Positions 1 through 12,888 of a DNA stretch of 64,000 nucleotides are shown piece by piece. The position numbers and the translations under genes were made by a program. Source of the stretch: Fragum whitleyi (Eukaryota; Mollusca; Bivalvia; Cardiida; Cardiidae); assembly GCA_948146395.1 (NCBI GenBank), contig OX411551.1, positions 42,876,796 to 42,940,795 of the forward strand. Reading direction: 5' to 3'. The first letter of the stretch is position 1. Every line of letters begins with the position of its first letter. The notes under the pieces are model-generated. The model was not told where the DNA came from. It worked only from the letters and a program-made list of their open reading frames with translations, and did not search any database.

Positions 1-164
1 TTACAGTCAATTTTAGATTATTACATCATCTCACGCGACTCCCGGGCTGCCATTTGAATTCCCCCTGAAATTTTAGTCGGTAATTATCGTTAACGCGTGC
101 AAGAAGCTGTTTCTTAAAACCTAAAGTAATCACGTGCTATGAGAGACTGAACACATTTCATCGC

Positions 165-229
165 TTGGTTACTAAAGCCTCGTAACTTCAGCTCGATGAA
201 GCTGAAGTTACGAGGATTTGGTAACCAAT
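165..229. repeat. Perfect-arm hairpin, 29-bp stem
   Basis: TTGGTTACTAAAGCCTCG… and its near-exact inverse …CGAGGATTTGGTAACCAA are separated by a few bases (CGATGA). Probably the core of a palindromic MITE. Confidence 0.7.
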
Positions 230-260
230 CTACGATTTTAAGGTCTCGAGTTTTTTTACG

Positions 261-421
261 CCGACTAATAATCGTGGGATAGTAGCTGGGGGCTAGGAAA
301 GGATGTGATGACTGTACTGGTGAGAGAAATACCGGGAATCCATTGTTAGGTGCTCAAGCCCCCGCGATACTGAAAAAAGTTTTGCAAATGGCGTTAAACG
401 CTATTCAATCAATCAATCAAT
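261..421 (+). mobile_element. tRNA-derived SINE, 3' part
   Basis: It contains the SINE body (GCTAGGAAAGGATGTGATG, GAGAAATACCGGGAATCC) and tail ending CAATCAATCAATCAA. The tRNA-like head is missing. Confidence 0.8.
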
Positions 422-425
422 TATT

Positions 426-1014
426 TATGTCGACTCTCTGTAGGGGTAAGTAATATATTAAAGCTGATTTCCCTTAACCTTAAGTGCAACGACCCGTTAT
501 TTAGGCTCCACCCTGCCAGGGCATTAATCATGGATTGTATTTTAATATAATAGTTTCCACGTGAGGGTGAGATCAGCTCCTGAGCGATCGAACGATCTAC
601 GTAAGTTACAACTATGATGACAGTTTACTAAAAATGATCATTAAATAAGAATAGAGTTAAACAAAAGAAAATAAAATATATTTTTCAACTCCTTACCCGA
701 AAAGAAACAGACGACCAAGGCAAAAACGAATAAACTTGAAACAATTAAAAGCTTCATAATAGTTACTCCTCTCAAACTTGACTGATTTCGACCACCAACA
801 GCAAAAAAAAAAATGCCAAGGAATACGAACTTTAGATTGAGCGAAGCTTTTAAAATCCAGAGACACTTCAACAACAAGTGGAAACCAGGGTTGATCACAA
901 AATTCGTAGATTTATTGATTGAATTGTTCGTTTTTTATTTTTCATTATTTTTTTTTTTTATTATTATTTTTGTTCGACTCAGCAATATTTCACTAGGAAT
1001 TGGGTTTAACTTCT
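426..1014. other. No gene seen
   Basis: AT-rich DNA with a T-rich tract near 948-965. The short overlapping frames have no recognisable domain. Confidence 0.6.
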
Positions 1015-1020
1015 TCCAGG

Positions 1021-1340
1021 TACATTTAAGAACATCGTGAAATCGACATTTATTCCGTACAAAATCATTCTAAATCATACACTCAGCGATACATTCTTTC
1101 ATTCCAAACACTCACCCAAATCGACCAAAAACGCTCAAAATCGTTAGAAAATATTTAGAAATCTTTGAAGGCGATCAACATTTAATTCGAATCGATCAAA
1201 TTATTCTATGATTTTATTGGCTGGTGTCGCTTTTAAAGTGTCCGATTGGTCTATGAAGACCATAAAAGAAAGTGACGTATATATTTTATTTACGGGAGGT
1301 AAAAAATTATAGCTAATTTTGTTCATCTTTAGATCATCGT
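1021..1340. mobile_element. MITE family F, left part
   Basis: TACATTTAAGAACATCGTGA is followed by ATTCTAAATC, CATTCCAAACACTCAC and GGGAGGTAAAAAAT motifs, as in the left half of family F. The right half is missing. Confidence 0.6.
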
Positions 1341-2044
1341 GACATCCCTTTTGTCAGGGCGGGGGTTTATAAGAGGCTGTAAGTTTTCCAAAATCATTCC
1401 AAAAAACGATAGATCTTGACGTTCAAAGAAGGGAATGTGGTTATACTAGAGCATGGGGCTCTATTAGATCATTGACAGGCAAATCATCTCATGGTTTATT
1501 GGCTCGTGTTGATTTGGAGGATTTTGAGACGACAAACAAATCTATTCATATTTACATACAATCGAAGGAACATAGCAAATTTTGTTCAATTTACATCACA
1601 TTCTTTTTTATTAAAGAACATTATAGATATGAAATAACAATAAATAAATACGTCAATCATTATCAAAATAAAAGAAATGGATGAAATCGATAATGAAATC
1701 GATAAAAAGAACGTGTCCAAATTCCATCAGAGAAATTTTAGATCGACCCTTATCGAGTTGAGTCATGATGAAAAACACAATAATCTTATTACTACGCAAG
1801 CGTTCTCGCATTAACCTTCCACAAGAACTACTTAAAGCCTATTCACACCTCTTGACCAAAGGTAAATTATCGACATTTTGAGGATTCATAAATGTAACGT
1901 CGAGACTAAAACGCCACCAGGTTTGTGACAGAGCAAAGTCCATACGATTTTACCAAGAAAACCAAGTAGTGCAGTTACTAACATTATAAAATTGAAAATC
2001 TAAATGGAGCCTGCGCGTGAGATTTCCAACAATTTAAAGAATGC

Positions 2045-2245
2045 ACAAAGCAAAGACTCTGACCAGCCTGTGCACCCGCACAGTCTGACCAGAGTCTTCA
2101 CTGAGCATTAGTACATAGATAATGTCTCCAAGTAGCTGTAGACCACCAGGTTACTTTATATTTATAATAAGTGACCGTCTAGGTTCTTCGATGTTCGCCC
2201 CTCATGAACATTTAAAATTGTTGGAAATGTCACGCACAGCTCAAT
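2045..2245. mobile_element. Dispersed repeat family D, copy 1
   Basis: It shares AGACTCTGACCAGCCTGTGC / GCACAGTCTGACCAGAGTCT (a hairpin) and TTAAAATTGTTGGAAATGTC with copies near 10090-10365 (reverse) and 44800-45025. Confidence 0.6.
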
Positions 2246-2269
2246 TAGTTTAGAATGTATGCGAATTAA

Positions 2270-2580
2270 AATTGAATGAGTGGGGGAGAGAGTTGTGGGT
2301 GAAATTAAAGGGATGTAATATGGTATCGCTATTTTCCCTTTGGACGGAAAAAGCGATATTTTATTACCTCCCTTTAATAAAACTTTGTATTTCATGGGTC
2401 ATTCAAATGCTTCACCACCAGACAATAAAATCGTGGAAAGACTTTTATCGATTTAAGTGAATATCGTTTTGAACGATTTCGCAGTGACTTAGATTAATTT
2501 CGGAGCGTTTTGAGTGATTTGAGTGTTTCAATGCATTAAGAATGACCTTAATCAAGGTGAATATCAAAGGTACATCGACA
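2270..2580. mobile_element. MITE family F, central and right part
   Basis: The central stem AAAGGGATGTAATATGGTATC … GCGATATTTTATTACCTCCC is followed by GAGCGTTTTGAGTGATTTGAG. The terminal repeat is degraded. Confidence 0.6.
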
Positions 2581-4600
2581 CAGTTTTTGCACTTGTTGCA
2601 ATCATTATAAAATAAATATATTTCGTAGAGTGTACCTTTGCGATAATTTGACAAAAAAATAATCAACATATCTTTCAAGGCATTTTTTCGGAGAAAAATT
2701 GGATTTTTGAAAATACCAATTTTCTTACAAAAATGCCAAGAAACGGGCGATAAGAAGTTGAACGGAGACCTTTAATGTTAGTGAGTTGATATACAGCATT
2801 CATTGATTACAAGGAATTGTAAAATATTGAATAAGTAACATTAACAAGACGAAAATGCAAGAAAACATTCTCGAAAAAATACTCTATTGTGTCCATTCGT
2901 TCATTCTGATTTGCGGAATCATTTCATTAATGTCCGAAATTCATTCAAATTCTAAGTTCGTATTTATCTTGCGTACAAAGTAGATTAAATCCAATAAAAA
3001 TATCTCATTATAGAAAAACTTAACATTTTTACTTCAATGATATCAAAATATGAAGAGTTTTTTTTTTTTTTTTTTTTTTGATAAATGGAGAAACGAACAG
3101 AAAAACTAATCACATTTCTGATTACGCTTTGTGTAATTATCATCTAGATCTATAAGATAATTCTCACCGTTAAATATCAAAATCGAGCGATTTTACTTGT
3201 CGACATGTTCATTTGTACACCAAAATTTACCACACAGCCATTTTGTTTGCTCTTTCTACAAAAATGTCTAAATTCTAAGTTAAATTTGATGTTCATTATC
3301 ACAAGATTTTAAGAAAGGTAAACCATTTGATTTCATTAAGATATGACACACACACAAAAAAACTAATTACACTCATCCGTGATTCTGTTTCGCGTATTCA
3401 TACAGTGTGAATGCGTTTTTAAATTTCATATCTTCATAAAACACACCTCCATCTCTTAATATCATTATTTTGTAAACAAAGACCTGCGCTCGGGCTGCAA
3501 AAACCATTACAAACGTCAAGTATTATGCCCATAAACATATGCTGGTGACGTAAGGGGTCCCCGAACGACGATCCATACCCAACATCAGCAAGAACGGAAA
3601 CGTTCGGCGTAGAGGATTTCTAAGAGGCGCATGCGCTAAATAAAGACTCGGATCAGCCTGATTGGTAACTAAACATATTGTTCTCTACACATCGTTGCTA
3701 GACGGCCAAAATCTCGTAAATATAGCTTTATTGGGCATTCGACCTTTCCATGGATGCCTCCACTGAAACGAACCTCTAAACGGCCACCTTGCATTTGCCA
3801 CATTTTAACATTTTTGTAGTCTTTCAATGGAAAATCTTTTGATTTCATATGAAAGGTCGTTCACTTTGGCGTTTTCTTAAGCAGAAAAAATTCGATTTTT
3901 TGTCCGTGGATTCTAAAGCAAACGGTCAAACAAAGGAACCTCCCTTTACGAAAGTTACAAAAGTTTTCGAAGAATTTCAAATTTTCGGTCTAAGAATTAA
4001 TCGATAATAAATTCTTCCAATGACAACCTTCGACGGCTATTGCGTGTCAGATATCAAATTACCGAAGAAAACAACTTAGTGGTTGTTGTTTGTTTCTCAC
4101 ACATGAATAAATGTTAGAATTACCTCAACACCTAATGTAATTCTTTAAATCAGGGGTACCCTTGAATTCCATTAAATTAACTTGCTTTCCTTACATTTTT
4201 TCAGGGCGCTGTTAATTAAAAATTTTCCCTGGGTGATTTTTCTAATACGATCGAGTATTTCCCACCTGATATACCAAAGAAAATATCACCTTTTAATAAT
4301 AGGAATAAAAAAGTTTAAAAATTCGTTTCAGTGTATTTACACTTTGTCACGCACACGCTCACGATTCTTACGACAAATAAGCTTGTAGTCATGAACTATC
4401 AAGTTCCTTCAATCCAAGTCAAATATTATAACGAGGTTTTTATCTCATTTTTAACACGCCTACCTTCACAAGAGGGTGGTGGAAACTTCAAATCGTGAAA
4501 AAGCCAGTTGAAAAGGGCTCTTCGGGTAAATAAGAAAATAAATGGAACCAGTGAACATCGTTTTTTGAAGATGTATATTTTCTTGTTGAACTCGGCTTTG
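2581..4600. other. No gene seen
   Basis: AT-rich, with a poly-T run at 3059-3079 and an isolated family D fragment near 3637. No frame over 70 codons has recognisable content. Confidence 0.6.
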
Positions 4601-4607
4601 CACTGTT

Positions 4608-4745
4608 TGCCTGGCTCTTTTGCCGAGTGGTTTGAGCGCTAGACTTGTACTTTGATGGTTGCTGGTCCGAATCCTCCCGGAGGCGGATTATGTCGTTAAT
4701 AAGGCAGAATTCTGTTGAATTTTTGGAGGCATATAACTAACAACG
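4608..4745 (+). mobile_element. Possible SINE with Leu/Ser-tRNA-like head
   Basis: CTCTTTTGCCGAGTGGTTTG and GCTGGTCCGAATCCTCCCGG are spaced like the A and B boxes of a long-variable-arm tRNA. The acceptor stem does not pair. Weak evidence. Confidence 0.4.
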
Positions 4746-5123
4746 AAACCACACTTACGTACGATTCGCATTTCCAAACAGTGTGATTAGCTCTTTAGGT
4801 TTTTTTATACTTCCATGAAATCAACAAATAACTTCTTCATCCCTAAAATGAGTCTTAAGCTAATCTGTAATGCTGTTTGTCAAGACTCTGATCAGACTTT
4901 CAGATGGTGGCCTGGGTTCGGTATTTACATGTATACAACGCAAATGAAAACAATGAAAATACCACGCATTGACTCATCTTAATTATATCGTCCTAAATCT
5001 TGTCGTCTGAGCCCCATGAAATAATCTTAGCGCACTTTTAAACCATGACCAGTCGACAGCTGTTTACTTGTCCGAATATAAGCAAGTAGAGTTTAATGTT
5101 TTGGGAATGCAGAAATAACTCGT

Positions 5124-5226
5124 TATAGATCCACAATTTCAGGTGAGTGATCAAAGGTCAATGTTGTCTCTGCAGTGTATAGACAAAATTGACTCTTGAT
5201 CACTCACTCCAACTTGTGGATCTATA
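5124..5226. mobile_element. 103-bp palindromic MITE related to the 102-bp family
   Basis: The ends TATAGATCCACAA and TTGTGGATCTATA are exact inverses. Inside them, GTGAGTGATCAAAGGTCAA and its inverse form a stem around a centre near 5175. The GAGTGATCAAAG core is shared with the 102-bp elements at 13553 and 23417. Confidence 0.72.
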
Positions 5227-5307
5227 CAGGTAATTTATTCACCATCAACAAAAATGTCTATTTTTATGTGTACTCTTTTCTTGGGAAGATTGAATTGAGT
5301 TTAAGAC

Positions 5308-5650
5308 ATTTTTACTTATCTTATTACTATACCAATATCCGTGTGATCACATCCGATATGATATCTATTATGATATATATGGATATTTTTAGAACAATGA
5401 CATAATGCGGTTATTTTTAGAAACTTATAATTCTACTAGAAAGATCGACAAAAATAAGGCAAATAGAGGTTATAAGATAAATATAATATAAATATAATAC
5501 GTACTTATTGTATTGTATGAAAAGAAAATCTAACTTGGTTGTGAGAATTGATAATTGTCTCGGCAGAGCCTCGACAATTATCAATTCCCCAAACCTCGTT
5601 AGATAATTTTTTCATACAAAACACTAGGTACGTATTATACATCTTTACGT
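5308..5650 (+). mobile_element. Palindromic MITE family A, copy 1
   Basis: The left portion contains ATATCCGTGTGAT and ATGATATC-type segments. Then comes a long stem (ATACGTACTTATTGTATTGTATGA … TACGTATTAT) whose apex is TCGGCAGAGCCTCGA. Five copies occur in the window. Confidence 0.75.
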
Positions 5651-5894
5651 CGAAGACGTACAGCGTATGCATTTGGATACGTTCTCAATGTTTTAGCTTC
5701 GCTTCAACAGTTACGTTCCCTTATTATTTCATAATGTTTGTCCAAGTGAATATTTCGAAATGCCCATAAGACAAATCTGTAAAGACCAAATCGTGTTATA
5801 TTTCTGCGAAAAAGACGTGGTAGAATTCTATTTGGCGGCCTTTGATTTCCTGTATAGTGGAAATTCCATCCCTAAGATTAAAAGGTGAAGTATA

Positions 5895-6262
5895 GAGATA
5901 ACAAATTGACGAACGATTTTGAAAGACTTTGGAATGGTTTCGGAACGGAATTGATTTAGATGGATTTTTTTTCAAAAGAGCAAAACAAATCCATAATTTC
6001 GTCCCATCAGCGATATTCTTTTTACCTCCCTTTAATAAATCAGACCCTTTAAAGCCAACAGCAGGTATTAAGATCGTGCATTTGGATCGATTTGAATCGA
6101 TTGATTGAAATTATGATAATTCTATACGAATTCGAAAAGTTTTGTTAAGTTTTTGAGCGTTTTTGAGTGATTGGAGTGAGTGCTTGGAATGAATAATTGG
6201 AGCGCTGTGTGAATGCTTTTGAATGGTTTAGATCGAGATAAGTGTCAATTTCATGCAGTGTA
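5895..6262. mobile_element. MITE family F, degraded copy
   Basis: It contains TTTGGAATGGTTTCGGAA, TACCTCCCTTTAATAAAT and TTTTGAATGGTTTAGATC in family order, with loss of the terminal CAGTTAA ends. Confidence 0.6.
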
Positions 6263-8580
6263 TTCGCGATCTATAATCTGTTTACAAATCTTGCGATTGT
6301 CAGTCCTTAATTTACAACTAGTTTTTGGCCTGGTTTAGCATGCCATAGGAAACAACCCTGTATCCTGGGAATTGCTTAGGAAAAGATAATCGAGTCAAAA
6401 ACCGAACAATTTGTGTACTACGTAACTTTTTGTGCTCACACGCGCCCAAAAAAATGGGTCTTGTATACGGTCATCAACTTTTGTGCGACACGAAGCGCTT
6501 TGTGTGTTCAGTGCAGTGCTTGCATATCACTACGCTGTGTCATTGAAAATTCCGGAAAAATACGCAGATTTTTTTAAACACTTACTATTTTATGCTCAAA
6601 AATAAACTCTCTGCTCAAATATTGATTTTTCATTTGATTGGTCAAGGTTAATGTCTTAAACAAACCAAATTCAAGAGTACCAATGCTATGCTAAAATCAA
6701 AGTACTGATAGTACTTAAGGCAAGGGAACTGAATAGACGAAACAACACACGAGGTCAAATTTCTAGAATATAACCTTGATTATTTACCTTATCCTTATCA
6801 TGTATACCAGATATATTCTTACTTATCACTGCCAAAATCACTGCTGTGTTAAAGATGCATAGCTTTTATATTTGATCTTTACGGATGACCTTGCTAATAG
6901 GAAAAAGAAGAAAACGCTGCTAACTAACACCTTCTCCGTTCTCCCTAATATTATCTGCCCTTTCTGCTACAAATTTTACTAATTTGCCCATATATTGTAT
7001 GAAACCTATAACCATTTAAAATTTGGACCTGTCTAAACATTTGTTGTTCTATAATGGTTTAAACTAAATTAGAAAAAAATAAAAGCCTTGTCCCATCCTT
7101 AAAACAGACGACAAAATTTTAGGCTTGGCTACCTTGGAACAGGTTGCAGACAATAAATCAACATGGGTGTAATTTGATAGAAAGCTATGGTAGAAATTAA
7201 AAAATAATGGGGTATGAGTATAGAGTGGACCATATTGTCGGAAATGGAGAAATTGACCCTATAAATATCTTGTGTTCCTACAGTTGAATACAACTTCTTC
7301 ATTGATTTCAATTCAAAGTAAAAAAAAAAAAAAAAAAAAAAAAGAGCCGACGTGCTTGTGCCCCTTGAAAAACAACATTACTACGATTGTTAGACGGCAT
7401 GATCGAATGGATAAATTGACTGACTAGTAGCAAACCAATCAACTCAACTAAAATTATAAAAACGCGAGTTGCACCCTGTCTGCAAAGCGGTATCGGTCGT
7501 AGTAATCTATACCTTTGGAATTAGTTGTTTTGGGCAGACTCAAAGCTATACAGTGAGCATACCGTTCGAAATTTTCCCTTGAAGTGAGTTCGGAATGTGG
7601 CTTACGATCCCTATAGGTAAATGGAACCCTTGGTTTCCCTCGTCTAAAAAAGCCTTGCAAAAAATATCAAAATTTGGAGTGCATGCCTTCAAATGTCACC
7701 TTGCCTATTTATAGACCAAGCCTTCAGCGCATTTAGCGCTTTGATTCCTTAATAACAGCAGTGGGAACTTTTGTGAAAAAATAACACGATACTATGCCAA
7801 TGTATTACGATTGAGTTGTTGAGAAAAAATTGACTTACGAGATAAAATTTCCTGAAACATTTAGTTTCACGCGAACACGGATTTGATATCCTATCTATAC
7901 TCTGCAAATTAGAAATTATCCACTTTTCATTGGCCAATATCTTTTACAACAGTATCATCAAAAGATCAAATAAGGTACCAGTATGTTCACAGTGCTTAGT
8001 TTCTCAGGCACACGTCGTTTTTTTGTGCAAGCAAAATGTAATTTTGGTGTTTCCAAAAATGTCGAAATCTTTGTTTTCTACGTCGACGCACGTCACGTGT
8101 TAGGTGTTGAGTTTTTTTCTCAAATGAGTGTAGCCTCGTAAGTGCTGTGTTTTAGAAAATCAAACACTAGTTGTGTTTCGTACCACACACTATTGAAACG
8201 ATACTTAGAAAAACTTGCACAAAAACATGCATAATGAAAAAGCGCCAAACGTTAGGTAAGTTTTAAGGGATTTAGTTGAAAGAGAAGAACAATAAAGACG
8301 TTTGCTTCAACCTTTTCCGAAAGAGTTGTATTGTTTTTCGACCTCTTCAACTCAATAGTGGGAAGACGTTACGCCCGATTCGCTAATTCACGTTGACGCG
8401 TTTGCTTCCACGTTTCTGAAACGCCATTTTAAAACGGAAGCGAAATATTTTTTATAACCTTTAGAAACGCCAACGAGTTTCTTCAATTAGATTTTTTTAT
8501 ATGAAGGGTATGTCAATCGGGCTAGTTTTTGAAAAATAAGTCAGTCAAATCATAAAATTTACAATCGTTCCCTTCTGCAG
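6263..8580. other. No gene seen
   Basis: AT-rich, with a 23-nt poly-A tract at about 7320-7342 that might mark the 3' end of an old retrotransposed copy. No matching coding sequence is recognised upstream of it. Confidence 0.55.
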
Positions 8581-8582
8581 TT

Positions 8583-9014
8583 TACAGCATCGTAAAATTG
8601 ACATTCATCTCGATCAAAAACATTCGAAATCACTCGCTCAGCGCTCCAATCATTCATTCCAAACACTCACTCAAACCATTCAAAAAAGGTCCAAACTCAC
8701 TGAAAAAGATAGAACCAACAACGTAATTCAAAATCAATAGAGCTTAAAAATCGCGATTTCAATTACATAATTCAAATTGTGAGCGTCTGACGGATTCTTG
8801 AAGAATAGTAAGCTATTTATAGAACTTGTATGCATATTTTATTAAAGGGAGGAAATTAATATCGCTTATTTTGTTCATCCTGATCAAAATTTGCGATATT
8901 GGAATACCTCCCTTTGAATTCACTCAAAACTCGCACCGACACTCATTCGAATTCATTCAAATATCATGCAAAACTCATTCATCTTGTCAATTTCCCGATG
9001 TTGTTAACTGTAAA
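8583..9014. mobile_element. MITE family F, near-complete copy plus adjoining fragment
   Basis: It starts TACAGCATCGTAAAATTGAC and ends CGATGTTGTTAACTGTA. The centre contains AAAGGGAGG … CCTCCCTTT. A further fragment with TTCAAAACCGCTCAAAG-like motifs follows to about 9150. Confidence 0.75.
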
Positions 9015-9154
9015 ACAATTTTGAATCATTTACTCAGTGCTCTATTCATAACATTCCTGCCAATTACTCAAATTGTTCATAACACACCTGAGGCGTTCAA
9101 AACCGCTCAAAGATCATTCAAATCTTTCACAATTTCATTCAAATTGAATTAATC

Positions 9155-10085
9155 ATTCCATTATGCTATTAGCTGGATAATATTTGGTATGTTCAATCAT
9201 TAATTAAGTGTATGTGTATGTGGCGGGGGAGAGGGCGTATTGTATAGCAGACAAATCGCTCTCTTGGAGTTTTCGATGAAATCCTTACTTTTAATTGGAC
9301 GGGTCGAAACAATTTAATAACAGGTAACATCAATTGGATCCACTCCGGTCATAAATTACTTCAACAAATTACTTCCTATGTCGTTGTATCCTCAAATAGT
9401 CCGGTTAGAAAACAATGAAAAGCTCCTTTTGCCACACTGTTTAAATATCAGTAAAGCCTCTAAATGAGGATCAGCTAAGTGTCAGACCTCTACTGCATTT
9501 CATGCATAGAATTAAATAAATTTATGTGCTTACTAATTTTTCTTTGAGCCCGACCTTTGATGGCGGTTCCAAGATAACATACACTTTTGTACCAAGAGAA
9601 TTTCGAGGGTGGTCGTGCGTAATGAAGAGTTGTTAATTTTATTCATCACACATGGTTTTGTTTTCTGGAGATTTTTATTTATCTATTTATTTTCAAAATC
9701 AAAGCACGCTCTTAATAGTCCAAATATGATTTTTTTGAGGAGGTACAGACTGTCAAAATGTGCTAATTAACTACATATATATAATTTAACAAGGCCTTAT
9801 CAGATAGGAGTGTAACCAATTGATGGTTTAAACCTATTGTACGTTTAGCTTTCGGATGCCGAATTGTGCCTATCTTTAATCATGCGGCACAGGCTATGGT
9901 GTTCGTTTGCTCGTTCGTTTCAAAATTTTAATTAGCATTACTTCAATAGCAACAACAACAATAAAACTGTGGCACTATATATATTCAAACAATACACGTT
10001 TCAAATGGTTCGCTTTCCAAATTTTCTGAATTAAAATTTGTTATGTTACCGTTGTGTAAGCGTTAATTAAAAAAAAAAAACTATC
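9155..10085. other. No gene seen
   Basis: AT-rich unique-looking DNA without supported features. Confidence 0.55.
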
Positions 10086-10089
10086 TTAG

Positions 10090-10365
10090 GTTGGTCATCG
10101 TTAAATCTTATCTAATCATCTATGAATTAATTTGCAGTTTGTCCATTTTCACTAGTCGATCGCATATGAGGATGTGCGCGACATTTCCGACAGTTTCATG
10201 TGTGAGTGATAGAAAGACATTATCTAGCCTGGACAGCCACACGGTTTGTCAAAAATTACCCATCGATTGGGAAAAATGTCCATTGGTTCATAACTATCTA
10301 TTTAGGACATGGTGAATACTTTGATTAGACTGTGTGGATGCACAGGCTGACCTGAGTCTAAACGC
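10090..10365 (-). mobile_element. Dispersed repeat family D, copy 2
   Basis: The reverse-strand counterparts GTGCGCGACATTTCCGACAG and CTGTGTGGATGCACAGGCTG occur at the same spacing as in copies 1 and 3. Confidence 0.58.
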
Positions 10366-10731
10366 TGCTTTTAGAATGACCTTCTCTGCGAGAGTGAAAG
10401 AACCCAGCTGATAAATTTTGATAGTACACGGGTGTTATTATATAAGTGGAATAACTAATAGATGCAATTGAGGTCAGAGTTTAAAGCAGCGCTCTTATTT
10501 CGCCGTGAAAATAACGTTAAAAGGTATGTAATGACGTCATTTTACAAACGGCGTTATATGTTAAAATTTGAAAAGAAGGATTTCGACAAGTTTTTGTCGC
10601 AAAACTTAAGGTCATATTATTTAAAGATATTGAAATTTTAGTTCATGGATACGAAATTTATTAAACTTGTTTTTTAAAACAGATACAAAAATCTCGACGA
10701 AGCCTCGTTTCATTCTTCTCATTCAATATCC

Positions 10732-11146
10732 TACAGTTAAGAATATCGTGATATTGACAAAATGAATGATTTTGGAATGGTTTTGGAATGAAATTGAATG
10801 AGTGTGTGGAGCGAATTTTGATTGAAATTCAAGGGATGTAAATCAGTATCGCATTAGCGATATTTATTACCTCCCTTTGATAACACATGCATCCAAATTC
10901 TTCAAATAGCTTCCCATTTCTTCAAGATTAAATCAGACACTAACAATTTCGAATATGATAGAAAAATCGCGATTTATTTCTAGCTTAATCCATTTTGGAT
11001 GCTGTTGTTTTTGTGTATTTTCAGTCATTTTGGCGTTTTTGAATGGTTTGAGAGAGTGTTTGAGTTGAATGAATGGAGCGATGAGTGATCGATTTAGAAT
11101 GGTTTTGATTGAGATGAATGTCAATTTTACGATGTTATTAACTGTA
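10732..11146. mobile_element. ~410-bp TA-flanked MITE family F, complete copy
   Basis: It begins TACAGTTAAGAATATCGTGA and ends with the imperfect inverse TACGATGTTATTAACTGTA. Inside are repeated TTTGGAATGG / TTGAATGG motifs and a central stem made by GGGATGTAA…TATCGC and GCGATA…TTACCTCCCTTT. This is the clearest full-length copy. Confidence 0.78.
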
Positions 11147-11756
11147 CTTGTTTTTATGGAATTATTGAAAAGCTAACACACAGGGTCATATTATAAAATG
11201 AGTACGTTTTGGCAGGTAAGAAAAATTAATCGGATCCGCTCATGTATATCGCGGTAGAACAATCAAAATTTTCGAGTCATTGGTTAAATTATTGTTGGTG
11301 TACAACTTTCGTAATCAATAATATTATATATCAGGAAGTCCTGAACGTGCGCATGTATCAGTTTTCATATTTTCGCAATACAACTCTAAATTTTGTCCTT
11401 CTCATTTTTCCTACCGTCCAAATCAGGGTCCGTAAGAAAATCTTTCAAACAAAAAATTGCGAAAACTAGAATATTATTCTAAATATGCATCTTTTTAAAA
11501 AAAAGCCTGAACTGAAAATTCGTTTTATCCTGATCTTCTGAAATCTGAATCTTTACTGAGGGACTTCAAAAAACGAACTTGAATGACCCCCCCCTTTCAT
11601 ACGAATTAGACGCATCCAAACACACACCAGCCAATTAGATAAGACGATTTAGGAGCCCTTTAAGGCGATTTGAGTGAGTGGCAGGAATGCCACTAATGAA
11701 GCGCTGAGCCAAATAATTGGGACTAGTATCACTTTCACGATGTAAGAGGTTTACAT

Positions 11757-11868
11757 TCCTGCTCTGCTTTCAGGATCGCCAAACGGTGCAAACAGTTTTC
11801 CAATTGTACTCCGGGATATAATTGGAAAACTGTTTGCACCGTTTAGTGATCCTAAACGCAGGACTTAT
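11757..11868. repeat. Long hairpin, ~45-bp arms
   Basis: GGTGCAAACAGTTTTCCAAT and its exact inverse ATTGGAAAACTGTTTGCACC lie around a 13-nt loop. The arms extend outward imperfectly through GGATC and CTGC. Confidence 0.75.
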
Positions 11869-12621
11869 GTCAAAAGTAGATAGTCACTCTTTAAAATTCT
11901 TTAGCCACCCTGCGTTCGAAATGCGATTTACATTTTTTTTTGCTAAATAGTGCTCCGCTTTGAATGTTATACTACAAATTAAGCGATGTACCAATTCTTA
12001 AATAAAATCAACAAAACAGGTTCGTCCTAAACTCAAGGCTTTTGATTCCAAACCGACGGTTTAAAATATACCCTGAATTATAGGGTTTGGTTGCACTCAG
12101 AGTTTTTAGCTTCTATTAAAGCATCTGCAATATTTATAATCAACTTTCTTGATCCAATCATTATCAAATTAATTCTATGTCATTCTGTTTGTGAATTACC
12201 ATACTGTATGTTATTTCATGCGATGTTTTGATAAAGAATATGTTATGATGTGTTATGTTAGAATGAGCATTCAAATGTGATTGGCTTATCATGACTTCCT
12301 TGTTTGTCATTAATCAAATCGATTATAAAGCCACATAATGTTTGTGACATTATTCTTGCGAAGTTACTACTCACATTTTTTTTTTAGTTTTGTGTTTATT
12401 CAAAATCAATTTCTCTTATTATTAACCTTTAAATACAATTAGGTATTTTCAGAGCCATACGTAAGTTTATTGTAAGTTTACTTGAAATATTCGTATGCAG
12501 GGAGTACTGTTATTTTATTATTAATAATATTATAATTATTTTGTTCATTTGTTTCTTAGTTTTTTGTTATAAATCATATATGCAATAGCGTTTTTTTTAT
12601 CTCAAATTTATCTGAACGTGA

Positions 12622-12845
12622 TTTGTGTGGTCAAGGAGTAGAGCGTCAGTTTCTTAACCCAAAGGTCCTGAGTTTGATTCCCGGGAGCGAGTAACGATCT
12701 TGTTTCTCATTAGCCCACGCATTCGGCGCGAGTACTGGTTAATTTTGAAGGAAGCAGAATCGCGGGAGATTGTTCTAAGTTGTAAGAACCTATTTCCCAA
12801 TCGATGAAATATAATGGTTTAAACCATTCTTAGTTTTAACTATTG
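12622..12845 (+). mobile_element. SINE-like element with a different tRNA-like head
   Basis: TGGTCAAGGAGTAGAGCGTC (A-box-like) and GAGTTTGATTCCCGGGAGCG (B-box-like) are spaced as in a tRNA, followed by an unrelated body. There is one copy only, so the ends are uncertain. Confidence 0.45.
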
Positions 12846-12888
12846 CGCTTATGAACTATTCTACAGAGAAAAAAGTGACAAATACATA

